Source: a virus
DNA length: 47,481 nucleotides
IMG/VR virus record: IMGVR_UViG_3300020421_000033
Location: 1 to 47,481 of that record
Reading direction: 5' to 3' (one strand)
A model generated the notes under the pieces. That model saw nothing but the letters and a program-made list of their open reading frames with translations, ran no database searches and was not told where the DNA came from. The translations under genes were made by a program, and so were the position numbers. Below, in pieces: positions 22,416 through 30,324 of the stretch. Position 1 is the stretch's first letter; each line of letters starts with the position of its first letter.

Positions 22416-22925
22416 ATGGCTGAACAAAATAGTAATCTAGTTAACAATAGTTTGAGGCAGGCAGCGATGTCTTCTTCATCTATGGCTCTCACATTCCACG
22501 AAATACTAACCAAAGTAAATAACGCTAAAGACAAGGCAAAGAAGATGGAAGTCTTACGCCAGTATGATACACAGGCATTAAGACAAATTCTTAAAGGTGC
22601 GTTTGACCCTCGTATAGAATGGGACTTACCGAAAGGTACACCACCATATATAGAGAACGAAGCGCCTGTAGGAACTGAACACACTTACCTTGAAACTGAA
22701 GCAAAGAGACTTTGGCATTTTGTGAAAGGTGCAGACCAAAATCTATCCAAGGTAAAGAAAGAAACACTTTTCATACAAATTTTAGAAGGTTTACACGCTG
22801 ACGAAGCAAAACTGCTTATCGGTGTAAAAGAGAAGAAGTTAAACAATGTATATAAAGGTCTTACAGCGGCTCTAATCAAAGAGGCGTTTGGGTGGAATGA
22901 AGATTTTGTTAAATTAGAGGCATAA
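22416..22925 (+). CDS. DUF6433-like conserved phage protein
   Basis: 169 residues with AAGAGG upstream. The conserved stretches FHEILTKVNNAKDKAKK, GAFDPRIEWDLPKGTPPY, APVGTEHTYL and IQILEGLHADEAKLLIGVKEK belong to a family found widely in T4-like marine phages (DUF6433, as I recall). It appears helical and soluble. Function is unknown, though it is usually near replication genes. A terminator follows. Confidence 0.75.
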   Translation: MAEQNSNLVNNSLRQAAMSSSSMALTFHEILTKVNNAKDKAKKMEVLRQYDTQALRQILKGAFDPRIEWDLPKGTPPYIENEAPVGTEHTYLETEAKRLWHFVKGADQNLSKVKKETLFIQILEGLHADEAKLLIGVKEKKLNNVYKGLTAALIKEAFGWNEDFVKLEA

Positions 22926-22941
22926 TACAACTCACGGTTTC

Positions 22942-22971
22942 GGGTATTTCCCTGTAAAAATACCCACTTTT
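22942..22971 (+). terminator. Intrinsic terminator
   Basis: The eight-pair stem GGGTATTT/AAATACCC with an eight-base loop is followed by ACTTTT. It closes the rnh operon and stands before the promoter at 22997. Confidence 0.75.
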
Positions 22972-22996
22972 CCCCCAAAATAAAGGCATTTTTTGC

Positions 22997-23025
22997 TTGA
23001 CAAAGCTTCTTGGAAGTGATACTAT
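22997..23025 (+). promoter_or_regulatory. Early promoter
   Basis: TTGACA at 22997-23002 with prefix TTGC; -10 TACTAT at 23020-23025 (17-bp spacer). CTATAAATA overlaps it, resembling a late box, so dual use is possible. GAAAGG precedes ATG 23056. Confidence 0.65.
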
Positions 23026-23055
23026 AAATATATTAATGATAACGAAAGGTATATA

Positions 23056-23388
23056 ATGTATAATTTGATAAAAGAAACAATATCATTGTTAGTCTATTTC
23101 ATAGTTTTCCTTTGGTTAGTTGGTGTAGGTTTACACTTAACTATGCAAAAGGCAAAAGCAAGTGATTATGCGACAGCGACTGGCGCCCATATAATCACTC
23201 AAACGGTTAAAGGTAATATAGACCATAAAGCCGTTATGACTTCTGAAATAGAAAAGATGGCACATACAATGGCCATAGAAATGACTTTTGTATTACAAAA
23301 GCATTTACCAAATATTTTAGAAAGTATCGCCGCTGACATAAGAGTTAACGGAATAGATAAAGTATATAAAGATAAACAAACAAAATAA
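23056..23388 (+). CDS. Conserved single-span membrane protein
   Basis: 110 residues. A membrane helix (about 9-28, ISLLVYFIVFLWLVGVGLHL) is followed by a helical domain with MAHTMAIEMTFVLQKHLPNI, a stretch I associate with small proteins of cyanophages and pelagiphages. A ribosome site (GAAAGG) precedes the start. Function unknown. Confidence 0.7.
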   Translation: MYNLIKETISLLVYFIVFLWLVGVGLHLTMQKAKASDYATATGAHIITQTVKGNIDHKAVMTSEIEKMAHTMAIEMTFVLQKHLPNILESIAADIRVNGIDKVYKDKQTK

Positions 23389-23396
23389 GGAGACTT

Positions 23397-23576
23397 ATGG
23401 AGAACTTGATATACTCAATGGCTGATATGGTTTCAGTAATGAAAACTATTATGCCGTTAGAACTTTGGATAATAATACTTGGCGGTATTACATCCTTTTT
23501 GATTATGGAGTATAGTGATAGAAAGAGACTACGCCATTTAAGGCAAGAGTTTTTACGAACCAAAATCAAAAGATAA
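23397..23576 (+). CDS. 59-residue membrane microprotein
   Basis: ATG 23397 has AAGGAGA eight bases upstream, one of the better sites here. The product has a central membrane span (about 20-37, LELWIIILGGITSFLIME) and a strongly basic tail (SDRKRLRHLRQEFLRTKIKR). It fits neatly between its neighbours, so I regard it as real. No function recognised. Confidence 0.65.
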   Translation: MENLIYSMADMVSVMKTIMPLELWIIILGGITSFLIMEYSDRKRLRHLRQEFLRTKIKR

Positions 23577-23586
23577 GAGAGAGACA

Positions 23587-24012
23587 ATGCCAAAAGAAAC
23601 AAAACCTAAATCAGTTAGGTATGCAACTTTAAAGAAGAGAGTTAAGGCGGAATATGAGCATACCAGACAATATAAGACTACTTACAAAGATATTAAGAAA
23701 GTCTTTAGTTGGATTAATGACGCTGTATTTGATGGCAAACTTGCACCTTTCAATGAGATTACGATTAAAGATTTGAGACCGATTAAATGTTTTGGTCAGG
23801 TTACACAATGGGAGTGGAAAAGAAAAGGCACTCAATCGTTTCACTTGGAAATGTGTGAGAAGTATAGTAATAAAAAAGAATTCATTAGTACATTGGCACA
23901 CGAAATGGTCCATTTGTATCAAATGAGAAATGCAGGAGATAGTGGTAATCATAATAAGCTGTTCTATTCATTTAAGACCCCTATGAAAAGAGCCGGCATT
24001 GATATGATTTAA
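23587..24012 (+). CDS. SprT-like zinc metalloprotease
   Basis: 141 residues. The zinc motif HEMVH is at residues 105-109, with a probable third ligand at His122 in GNHNKLFYS. Preceding strands ITIKDLRPIKCFGQV and SFHLEMCEKY match the SprT-like fold. Related proteins act on DNA-protein crosslinks in cells; the phage versions are uncharacterised. GAGAGA precedes the ATG. Confidence 0.85.
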   Translation: MPKETKPKSVRYATLKKRVKAEYEHTRQYKTTYKDIKKVFSWINDAVFDGKLAPFNEITIKDLRPIKCFGQVTQWEWKRKGTQSFHLEMCEKYSNKKEFISTLAHEMVHLYQMRNAGDSGNHNKLFYSFKTPMKRAGIDMI

Positions 24013-24025
24013 ACTAGAATATATT

Positions 24026-24715
24026 ATGGTGAGAAAAGTGAAAATAAATTATGTAGAAAAAGTCCGTGTTGCAAAGATGTGGGCAAAAAGAATAATCGGT
24101 GTATCAATGTTATTTCTTATAACATATGTAATAGGTACATTTAATCCGAACGATTACAAATTAAACAAACTATCAAAAGAGTACGAATACAAATACCTTG
24201 AAAAGTTAAAAGAGTTAGATTTACGAGAACCTGAATTTACATATAATAATGATATGCAATTTGTTAGGGCAACTCATAAATGTATTGACTATCATAACTT
24301 CACATTGGCAGAAGTGTTTAGAGTACCTTATGAAATGGTGACAGCACAGGCCGCTTTAGAGAGTGGTTGGGGTACGAGTAGATTTGCAAAAGAAGGTAAT
24401 AACCTTTTTGGTATTAGAGTATTCAATAAAGACTATCCTCATATGCTACCTTTATCACAAAAAGAGTGGAAAGGTTGGGGTGTAAGAATATTCGCTACGA
24501 AGTGCGATAGTGTAAAAGAATATATTAGGTTGATGAATGAACACCCAGCCTATGAGAAATTCCGTAAGTTAAGATTAAAACAACTTGCAGAAGACGGCAA
24601 AATGGACCCAATTGAATTAGTTAAGACATTGGATAAATTTAGTACAACACCTGATTACGCCCAGCGTGTAATCGTTATAATAAAAAAGATACGAAAACTT
24701 GAGGAGAGTAAATAA
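24026..24715 (+). CDS. Membrane-anchored glucosaminidase (Bax-like)
   Basis: 229 residues. A basic N terminus and one membrane span (about 22-37, IIGVSMLFLITYVIGT) precede a glucosaminidase domain. The core motif is AQAALESGWGTSRFA (catalytic Glu112 likely) and NNLFGIRVF, as in Bax/FlgJ-like and endo-beta-N-acetylglucosaminidase proteins. It would cleave peptidoglycan glycan strands from the periplasmic side. The N-terminal anchor could act as a signal-anchor, allowing holin-independent export. Its last base overlaps the next start. Confidence 0.8.
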   Translation: MVRKVKINYVEKVRVAKMWAKRIIGVSMLFLITYVIGTFNPNDYKLNKLSKEYEYKYLEKLKELDLREPEFTYNNDMQFVRATHKCIDYHNFTLAEVFRVPYEMVTAQAALESGWGTSRFAKEGNNLFGIRVFNKDYPHMLPLSQKEWKGWGVRIFATKCDSVKEYIRLMNEHPAYEKFRKLRLKQLAEDGKMDPIELVKTLDKFSTTPDYAQRVIVIIKKIRKLEESK

Positions 24716-25023
24716 TGAGACCTAATAATTGGGAAGATGAAAGTTATAATAATATTAAGGAAGACAATACACCGTATATGGATCCTTATCTAAAGAATAT
24801 GATTGAGAAAGCATTTAAAATTTTTGACACATTACGACAAGGTCAACAGAAAGTATATTTTACAGGTTTCTGGCAACCAGATGTAATGAGGTGTTTTCCA
24901 GGTAGACAATCTAAAAAGATATTTAAGAAAATGCAGACAGCGTTAAACAGACCAGAACTACAATTCTTTCAAAAGAAGTTAGATGGTGTTGACGGATATG
25001 AATATATAGTAAGAAGGAGATAA
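24715..25023 (+). CDS. Phage protein of unknown function
   Basis: 102 residues, starting on the last base of the preceding stop (TAATGA), with GAGGAGAG upstream. The N terminus is acidic, and the rest is basic with VYFTGFWQPDVMRCFPGRQS and EYIVRRR. The predicted alpha/beta pattern is small and soluble. No family recognised. Confidence 0.65.
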   Translation: MRPNNWEDESYNNIKEDNTPYMDPYLKNMIEKAFKIFDTLRQGQQKVYFTGFWQPDVMRCFPGRQSKKIFKKMQTALNRPELQFFQKKLDGVDGYEYIVRRR

Positions 25024-25024
25024 A

Positions 25025-26092
25025 ATGGGTATATTAGCATTTTTATCAGCATTAAGTATTTCAAGTGTTGCAGCCTTGTATAGTATACTAGGTCTTGCCG
25101 CTATCTTTGCAGGTGCGAAGATACCTATTATGATAATGGGTGGTGTACTTGAAGTTGGTAAACTAGTAACCGCTTCTTGGTTGTATCAAAACTGGAAGAA
25201 TAAAGACTTACCTAAAACAATAAAATATTACTTGACAACTTCTGTAGTTGTGTTAGTATTTGTTACCAGTATGGGTATCTTTGGTTTCTTATCAAAGGCA
25301 CACCTAGACCAGGTAACTCCGACTTCTAATTATACAAGTAAGATTACATTAATAGACCAGAGAATATTACAAGAAGAACGAGTAATAGAACGAGCAGAAA
25401 AAACTTTAGTACAACTAGATAAATCAATTGAAGTGTATTTAGAAAATGAATATGCAACAAGAGGTTTAAGAGAACGAAAGAAACAAAAACCTGAACGAGA
25501 AGAATTAAAACTAACAATTGATACTGCTATGAATAACATAGACCAGTTAATGTTAGAGAAGAACACAATAGAATTAAAACAATCAAAGGTAGAGGCAGAA
25601 GTAGGTCCTCTTAAATATATTGCAGAATTAATATATGGTGATAATGCAAAAGATTATTTTGACGAAGCAGTAAGGTGGGTTATAATAGTATTGATATTTG
25701 TATTTGACCCTCTTGCAGTATTACTATTAATCGCTGCCAACATATCATTAGCACAATGGAACGAAGGTAGAAAAAAGAAAAAACAAGTATCGTTGAGACA
25801 ACTTGATTTAAAGATTAAGAAAGAGAACGAGAAACATAAAGAAGCAAGTAAACAGATTAAGAACTACAAAGAGTTTTTTACAAAGTTAGCAGGTAAAAAT
25901 CTAACGAATGAAGACTATGAAAAGTTTTTTAAGATATTAGGTAATAAAGAATTAAGAGAAATGGGTCTGGATCCAGATGAGATTCGTATTAAAATGGACC
26001 AGGTATTAGACTGGAATGCTACCGAAGTAGCAGAAGTCGCTGAAAAAGACGACAAAACACTAGTGAAATCAAAGCTTGACAAAGAAGTATAG
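25025..26092 (+). CDS. Conserved multi-span coiled-coil membrane protein
   Basis: 355 residues. Four hydrophobic segments: about 8-28, 32-50 (IMIMGGVLEVGKLVTASW), 70-90 and 222-245 (WVIIVLIFVFDPLAVLLLIA). A coiled coil spans about 105-205, and a helical charged region follows to the end. The set of motifs GGVLEVGKLVTASWLY and FDPLAVLLLIAAN is conserved in T4-like marine phages. The function is unknown; it may be a structural membrane protein. Its 3' end contains a promoter. Confidence 0.75.
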   Translation: MGILAFLSALSISSVAALYSILGLAAIFAGAKIPIMIMGGVLEVGKLVTASWLYQNWKNKDLPKTIKYYLTTSVVVLVFVTSMGIFGFLSKAHLDQVTPTSNYTSKITLIDQRILQEERVIERAEKTLVQLDKSIEVYLENEYATRGLRERKKQKPEREELKLTIDTAMNNIDQLMLEKNTIELKQSKVEAEVGPLKYIAELIYGDNAKDYFDEAVRWVIIVLIFVFDPLAVLLLIAANISLAQWNEGRKKKKQVSLRQLDLKIKKENEKHKEASKQIKNYKEFFTKLAGKNLTNEDYEKFFKILGNKELREMGLDPDEIRIKMDQVLDWNATEVAEVAEKDDKTLVKSKLDKEV

Positions 26093-26104
26093 GAGTGATA
26101 TAAT
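26076..26104 (+). promoter_or_regulatory. Perfect-consensus early promoter inside a gene end
   Basis: TTGACA at 26076-26081, 17-bp spacer, TATAAT at 26099-26104, with prefix AAGC. It lies in the last codons of the upstream gene. The -10 box abuts ATG 26105, and the predicted start (about 26111) falls on a second in-frame ATG. Confidence 0.75.
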
Positions 26105-26251
26105 ATGAAGATGATTTACACAAAAAAGAGACAAAATGAACTTGTCGCAAATGCAGAAAAAATGATGAATAATGCACAATCAAAATGGGCAACTATGTTC
26201 TGGACTGGTGTCTGGAAACAATTGTGTATTAAGTTTGGAAAGGTACAATAA
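26105..26251 (+). CDS. 48-residue protein with alternative leaderless start
   Basis: ATG 26105 (with AGGAG ten bases before) gives 48 residues; ATG 26111, two codons later, coincides with the predicted start of the transcript from the promoter at 26076. Read-through and promoter transcripts could therefore use different starts. The sequence is helical and basic with a Trp-rich end (WATMFWTGVWKQLCIKFG). Its stop overlaps the next ATG. Function unknown. Confidence 0.6.
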   Translation: MKMIYTKKRQNELVANAEKMMNNAQSKWATMFWTGVWKQLCIKFGKVQ

Positions 26252-26838
26252 TGAATATATTTGCTTTAGATAAAGACCCTATTGTTGCAGCCAAGATGGC
26301 GTGTGATAAACATATTGTAAAGATGATACTAGAGAGTGCTCAAATGTTGTGTACAGCAAAAAGAGTTACCGATGGTACTTTATATATTGACAAAACTAAA
26401 AACGGTAGAGATATTAAAAGATGGCGATTGCCAAATACTAACGAAGAGGCAATTATCTACAAAGCAGGTTGGTTAGGTCACCCTAGTACGAAGTGGGTAC
26501 TAGAAAGTGCATACAACTATGTCTGGTTATACAGACACTTCAAAGCATTGAATGACGAGTTTATGGAAAGATTTCCTAAAAACAAACCATTAGGACATAA
26601 ATCGTTTCAATTACTAGGTGAGATATTGAAAGACCCACCTAAAAATGCACCTATTAATAAGATAGGTAGTTTACCAACACCAGCAATGCCTGAAGAATGT
26701 AAAGTATTCAATGATGGCGTTATTGATGTTGTTGAGAGTTATAGAAAATATTATATTATGAAAAAGAAAGACTTTGCTAGATGGTCACATCCTGGTAAAG
26801 CACCAGTATGGTTTACAGAAGGAGTAGCGAATGCTTAA
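26251..26838 (+). CDS. Conserved phage protein, CDKHIVKM family
   Basis: 195 residues. The opening MNIFALDKDPIVAAKMACDK followed by HIVKMILESAQML, and later GHPSTKWVLESAYNYVWLY and PPKNAP, matches a protein family common in T4-like phages and some bacteria. The fixed His, Cys and Asp residues suggest an enzyme, but I do not know a proven activity. It lies among nucleic-acid genes and small membrane proteins. The stop overlaps the following small gene. Confidence 0.7.
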   Translation: MNIFALDKDPIVAAKMACDKHIVKMILESAQMLCTAKRVTDGTLYIDKTKNGRDIKRWRLPNTNEEAIIYKAGWLGHPSTKWVLESAYNYVWLYRHFKALNDEFMERFPKNKPLGHKSFQLLGEILKDPPKNAPINKIGSLPTPAMPEECKVFNDGVIDVVESYRKYYIMKKKDFARWSHPGKAPVWFTEGVANA

Positions 26839-26998
26839 TTTAGAGTACGGACTATTATTCTTTTTAATTGGTATGACGGTTACAATAGGTGGTTTCTTTA
26901 TCGCCTTTCTTGTTGCAAGTCATTATCATAAACCTAAAGTGAATGATACAGAAGAGAATGCTCTTACGGAATATCGTAGAGAGTTTATGAATAAATAA
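26831..26998 (+). CDS. 55-residue single-span membrane protein
   Basis: ATG 26831 overlaps the end of the preceding gene by eight bases, with AAGGAG upstream. The product has one span (about 7-30, GLLFFLIGMTVTIGGFFIAF) and a charged cytoplasmic tail (DTEENALTEYRREFMNK). The good ribosome site and tight packing support it. Function unknown. Confidence 0.65.
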   Translation: MLNLEYGLLFFLIGMTVTIGGFFIAFLVASHYHKPKVNDTEENALTEYRREFMNK

Positions 26999-27014
26999 AG
27001 AGAAGGAATAAATT

Positions 27015-27401
27015 ATGATGATAGAAACATTAGTAGGTAAAACAATTGTATTTTTAAACAACATACAATTAGCACATTGGCAGACACGAAGTTATAGTGA
27101 ACACGAAGCACTTGGCGAATACTACACAAAGTTAAATACTTTGAATGATAGATTAGTAGAAACCTATCAAGGTAATAGTAATACAAGAATTCATATTGAA
27201 AGCGGACAACACACATTACAAAACTACCAAAGTGTTGCTCATACTATTTCAGAAATCGTACAATACTCACAAGACTTAGCGAAAGCGTCTTATGACTTAT
27301 CACAAAAGAACGATATGAACCAGTACGAAGACCAGTTATCTATACTTGAAGATATGGCTGAAGCAACTAGTCAAATTCAGTATCATTTAACGCTTAAGTA
27401 G
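27015..27401 (+). CDS. DUF5856-like, ferritin-fold-like protein
   Basis: 128 residues (or 127 from the next ATG), with AGAAGGA upstream. The pattern IVFLNNIQLAHWQTRSYSEHEALGEYY resembles DUF5856 phage proteins and, more distantly, the first helices of Dps/ferritin-like bundles (the HWQT motif). Four helices with Tyr/Gln-rich faces are likely. A Dps-like role in protecting DNA is possible but not shown; ferroxidase ligands are not clearly complete. Confidence 0.7.
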   Translation: MMIETLVGKTIVFLNNIQLAHWQTRSYSEHEALGEYYTKLNTLNDRLVETYQGNSNTRIHIESGQHTLQNYQSVAHTISEIVQYSQDLAKASYDLSQKNDMNQYEDQLSILEDMAEATSQIQYHLTLK

Positions 27402-27408
27402 TATCACA

Positions 27409-27717
27409 ATGCCGACATATTCATTTAAAAATACTAAAACAGGTGAAGAATTTACTGAATTAATGGGTATTTCTGAAAAAGAGAAGTATCTAAAGAAGAA
27501 CAAACATATTCAGCAAATGGTTACTTCTATAAATATTATAAGTGGAACAGGATATTCAAGTAGAATTAAAAATGATAGCGGATGGAAAGAACTACAATCA
27601 AAAATTGCCGAACGCAATCCAGGCTCAGCGTTTGCACAAAAGCACGGCAAAAGGTCTATAAAGGACATCAAAACTAGACAAGTCTTACAAAAACATAAAA
27701 TATTACCGAAAGATTAA
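27409..27717 (+). CDS. FmdB-like phage protein lacking the cysteines
   Basis: 102 residues opening MPTYSFKNTKTGEEFTELM, like the start of FmdB zinc-ribbon regulators, but the two CxxC knuckles are absent. The tail contains NPGSAFAQKHGKRSIKDIKT and is basic. Homologues occur in cyanophages and pelagiphages. The zinc-free form probably kept only the fold. Function unknown. Confidence 0.7.
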   Translation: MPTYSFKNTKTGEEFTELMGISEKEKYLKKNKHIQQMVTSINIISGTGYSSRIKNDSGWKELQSKIAERNPGSAFAQKHGKRSIKDIKTRQVLQKHKILPKD

Positions 27718-27945
27718 ATGAAACATATTTCTATATTGATACTATTCTTATCCACAGCCGGTTGTAGTGCTAACTTTTCAGGACTATTTACGGTAGGTGG
27801 TATGACGAGTGCCGCTATAAGTAAAAATAATGTGAGTATGGCGTATAGTGCTATAGATTTAGGTGTACAAGCAAAAACAAAGAAACCTATTAGAGAACAC
27901 GCTTTAACACACTTTACAGAATTAACGGAGGAAGAAGATGAGTAG
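27718..27945 (+). CDS. Small phage lipoprotein
   Basis: 75 residues starting immediately after the preceding stop. The lipobox STAGC places the lipidated Cys at residue 16. The short mature part is Ser/Ala-rich, with a LGVQAKTKKPIREHALTHF end, similar to small lipoproteins of marine phages. It may act in the envelope. It overlaps the next gene by eight bases. Confidence 0.7.
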   Translation: MKHISILILFLSTAGCSANFSGLFTVGGMTSAAISKNNVSMAYSAIDLGVQAKTKKPIREHALTHFTELTEEEDE

Positions 27946-28330
27946 AGATATACCTGATTATATGAGAGGGTTTGATTTAAATGATGATACTTGGGGTGTC
28001 GGACCATCGGTTGCGGAAGTACCGAAGTCACCATCAATTGACCCGAAAAAAATAGATAGTCAATCTGCTGAACTATCTACTATTAAAAATGATGTATCAG
28101 ACATTAAGTCAGCGATGAATGAGATAATGCAGATAGTTGCTGAAAAAGATACAATAACAAAAGAAATCACAGATGAGGACACACAAAAACGATTTAAAGA
28201 AATAGAAAAAATCATTTTACCTTTTCTGTATAATCTATCTAAAACGGAGGAACCGTATATCCACTGGCCGAATAGAGGACCTATTATTAAGGCACAGATT
28301 GAGAAGATACTAAAACTAACAAGGGGGTAA
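27938..28330 (+). CDS. Conserved phage protein with coiled coil
   Basis: 130 residues, with GGAGGAAG before ATG 27938. It opens MSRDIPDYMRGFDLNDDTWG, an N terminus shared with unnamed T4-like phage proteins. Residues 45-80 form a short coiled coil, and the end has LPFLYNLSKTEEPYIHWPNR followed by a short helix. It appears soluble. Function unknown. Confidence 0.7.
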   Translation: MSRDIPDYMRGFDLNDDTWGVGPSVAEVPKSPSIDPKKIDSQSAELSTIKNDVSDIKSAMNEIMQIVAEKDTITKEITDEDTQKRFKEIEKIILPFLYNLSKTEEPYIHWPNRGPIIKAQIEKILKLTRG

Positions 28331-28333
28331 TTT

Positions 28334-28489
28334 ATGTCCAGTAAAATGGCACACAAAGAACTGAAAAAGGAAGTGAATGTATTAGAACAAGTAAGGAAGA
28401 ATGATAGAAGTTTTGAGAGTTGGAAACAACTTAAAGAAAAGAAGAAACTTAAACTAAAGGCAAAGGAAAAACTAAATGAAATTAAGTAA
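28334..28489 (+). CDS. 51-residue YdcH/DUF465-like helical protein
   Basis: ATG 28334 follows AAGGGGG. The product is a basic helical hairpin with LEQVRKNDRSFESWKQLKEK and KKLKLKAKEKLNEIK, resembling the short DUF465/YdcH family. It overlaps the M15 peptidase gene by 14 bases. Function unknown. Confidence 0.6.
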   Translation: MSSKMAHKELKKEVNVLEQVRKNDRSFESWKQLKEKKKLKLKAKEKLNEIK

Positions 28490-28946
28490 AAATTTTAGTC
28501 TGAAGGAACTAACTGCTTCGCAAACAGCGGAACGGAAAGGTATTAACAATAATCCTAATGACGACCATATTACTAATATGCAAAAGTTAGCTGAGAATAT
28601 CCTACAGCCGGTAAGAGACCATTATGCTACACCTGTAACCGTATCAAGCGGCTTCAGAAGTGAAGAGTTATGTCTTGCAATCGGAAGTAGTGCAAATTCA
28701 CAGCACGCTAAAGGGCAAGCCGCGGATTTTGAAATCTTTGGTGTGCCGAACGCAGAATTAGCAAAATGGATTGCTGAGAATTTAGACTTTGACCAGCTGA
28801 TATTAGAGTACCATAAGACAGATGAACCTAATAGTGGTTGGATCCATTGCTCATACAAGTCACCTACAGATAATAGGAAACAGACTTTAAGAGCATTTAG
28901 GAATGACCAAGGTAAGACGCAATACGAAGAATACAAGCCAGAGTGA
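28476..28946 (+). CDS. Peptidase M15-type peptidoglycan hydrolase
   Basis: 156 residues, the size of phage M15_3 endolysins. Motifs are NFSLKELTASQTAERKG, VSSGFRSEELC, SQHAKGQAADFEI (zinc ligands His77 and Asp84) and GWIHCSY (His124). It should cut peptide cross-bridges, acting at lysis after release across the membrane, since it has no signal peptide. With the glucosaminidase at 24026, the phage has enzymes for both the glycan and peptide parts of the wall. Confidence 0.88.
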   Translation: MKLSKNFSLKELTASQTAERKGINNNPNDDHITNMQKLAENILQPVRDHYATPVTVSSGFRSEELCLAIGSSANSQHAKGQAADFEIFGVPNAELAKWIAENLDFDQLILEYHKTDEPNSGWIHCSYKSPTDNRKQTLRAFRNDQGKTQYEEYKPE

Positions 28947-29004
28947 GCGCTCGGCGAGTTTTCTAAAGACGATATTAATAATATGTACATTAAAGGCTAG
29001 GTGC

Positions 29005-29033
29005 TTGACAAATGTATCGTGTGATGATATAAT
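29005..29033 (+). promoter_or_regulatory. Perfect-consensus early promoter before the exonuclease
   Basis: TTGACA at 29005-29010, 17-bp spacer, TATAAT at 29028-29033, with the prefix AGGTGC. The start near 29040 leaves a leader with AAGGAAC before ATG 29064. Confidence 0.85.
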
Positions 29034-29063
29034 GAAAGACAATTAAACATAAGGAACAATATA

Positions 29064-29762
29064 ATGGCTAAAGAATTTAAGTTTGTTGAGTTGAATAAAG
29101 ACTTACTGCCTAAAACAAAAGGCAAAAGACAAGACGGTATCCGTTTTTACGAAGTAGACGGACATAACTATCCTTCTGTAACCTCAATTCTAGGTATCAG
29201 AAAAACAGAAGGTCTAAAGAAATGGCGAGAGAGTATTGGCGAGAATGTCGCTAACTTTGAAATGCGAAGAGCAGCCTCTCGTGGTAAAGCAACTCACAAT
29301 CTAGTAGAGAATTATCTTAAAGGTGAAGCACCGAGTGAAAGAGGTGTATTACCTCTAGGTCTATTCAGGTTGATGAAACCATACCTTGACAATATTGGTG
29401 ATGTACACCTTGTTGAAGAGATAATGTATTCAAAAGAATTAACACTTGCCGGTCAGGTAGATTGTGTCGCACAATATAGAGACAAATTGTCCGTTATTGA
29501 TTTCAAAACAGCGAACAAAGAAAAGATTGAAGAGTGGGTAGACAATTACTTCTTACAAACTACTGCTTATGCAATAATGTATGAGGAGATATTCAAAAAA
29601 CCGATAGAACAAATTGTCGTACTTATCGCAGGTGAAGATGGTTCTATGCAAGAATGGGTTAAGAATCCACAAGATTACAAACCTGAACTAAAAAAATCTA
29701 TTGAAAACTTTTATAAATATTACGAGAATAAAAAGTTAGAAACAGACAAACAGACAGCATAG
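29064..29762 (+). CDS. PD-(D/E)XK exonuclease (MGME1/RecB-like)
   Basis: 232 residues. YPSVTSILG and RGKATHNLVENYL (His78) are typical of the MGME1-like group. The catalytic core is GQVDCVAQ (Asp133) and VIDFKTA (Asp146, Lys148), with a QTTAYA helix following. It would degrade single-stranded or host DNA, or process ends for recombination and packaging. The gene has its own consensus promoter. Confidence 0.85.
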   Translation: MAKEFKFVELNKDLLPKTKGKRQDGIRFYEVDGHNYPSVTSILGIRKTEGLKKWRESIGENVANFEMRRAASRGKATHNLVENYLKGEAPSERGVLPLGLFRLMKPYLDNIGDVHLVEEIMYSKELTLAGQVDCVAQYRDKLSVIDFKTANKEKIEEWVDNYFLQTTAYAIMYEEIFKKPIEQIVVLIAGEDGSMQEWVKNPQDYKPELKKSIENFYKYYENKKLETDKQTA

Positions 29763-29765
29763 ATT

Positions 29766-29808
29766 AAGAAGGTGATTTGATGTCCTTTCTACTTTAACGA
29801 AAAGGACA
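29766..29808 (+). promoter_or_regulatory. Leader peptide and hairpin covering a ribosome site
   Basis: AAGAAGG (29766-29772) precedes a five-codon frame ATG TCC TTT CTA CTT TAA (29780-29797). Its codons lie in a hairpin, TGTCCTTT (29781-29788) with AAAGGACA (29801-29808), which hides the AAGGA site of the gene at 29811. Translation of the leader would open the hairpin, so translational coupling is plausible. Confidence 0.5.
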
Positions 29809-29810
29809 AA

Positions 29811-30146
29811 ATGAAAAAACTACTAATCTTTGTTATGTTATTGATGACAAGTTTAGTATATGCAGACCATAGAGAAGATATATTTTATTCATCACAGGTA
29901 CCAATGTTGTGTACAAGTGCTCCTCAAATGAACGAGTTTTTGGACCACAACAATATGAAACCATTAAGTATTGGTTTCGGTCGTAATCAAGGAACGCCTG
30001 ATGGTGATATAGTATATGCCATAACTCACTGGTACAATGCAGAAGATGATATGTTTATGGCAGTAATAGAAACACCAGCACAAGGTGAGAAATGTATTGT
30101 GTATGGAATATATAATTACAAGGAAGTAAATGAAAAAAATAATTAG
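29811..30146 (+). CDS. Small exported protein with predicted translational control
   Basis: 111 residues with a signal peptide (cleavage near LVYA, residue 18). The mature protein has two Cys and a GFGRNQGTPDGDIVYAITHW segment, followed by MFMAVIETPAQGEKC. It looks beta-rich and periplasmic. Its ribosome site lies in the 3' arm of a hairpin. It is followed, with overlap, by a lipoprotein gene. Function unknown. Confidence 0.7.
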   Translation: MKKLLIFVMLLMTSLVYADHREDIFYSSQVPMLCTSAPQMNEFLDHNNMKPLSIGFGRNQGTPDGDIVYAITHWYNAEDDMFMAVIETPAQGEKCIVYGIYNYKEVNEKNN

Positions 30147-30324
30147 TATTATATTTTTAGCAGGACTATTAAGTGCGTGTGCTATCAATGAACCTAGAGT
30201 TTCTTTTGGTAAGAAATGTGTAGAGAAAGACAACAATGTTGTTTACTCATATGTTTGGTTATACGATAAAGAAGCAGGTTTAAATGCAAACGAGAAGACT
30301 TGCGAAAAAATTAAAAAAGATTAA
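30130..30324 (+). CDS. Small lipoprotein of marine phages
   Basis: 64 residues; the lipobox LSAC places the lipidated Cys at residue 17. The rest reads EPRVSFGKKCVEKDNN, YSYVWLYDKEAGLNANEKTC: two further Cys may form a disulfide. The same pattern occurs in unnamed pelagiphage lipoproteins. It overlaps the previous gene by 17 bases, and its stop lies at the 5' edge of the tmRNA acceptor piece. Confidence 0.7.
   Translation: MKKIISIIFLAGLLSACAINEPRVSFGKKCVEKDNNVVYSYVWLYDKEAGLNANEKTCEKIKKD

Noticed and set aside
25229-25260. TTGACA with a possible TAGTAT box inside the membrane protein gene
   Set aside because: The boxes lie in the middle of a well-supported coding region, the -10 is weak, the GTGC prefix is absent, and no gene starts downstream.
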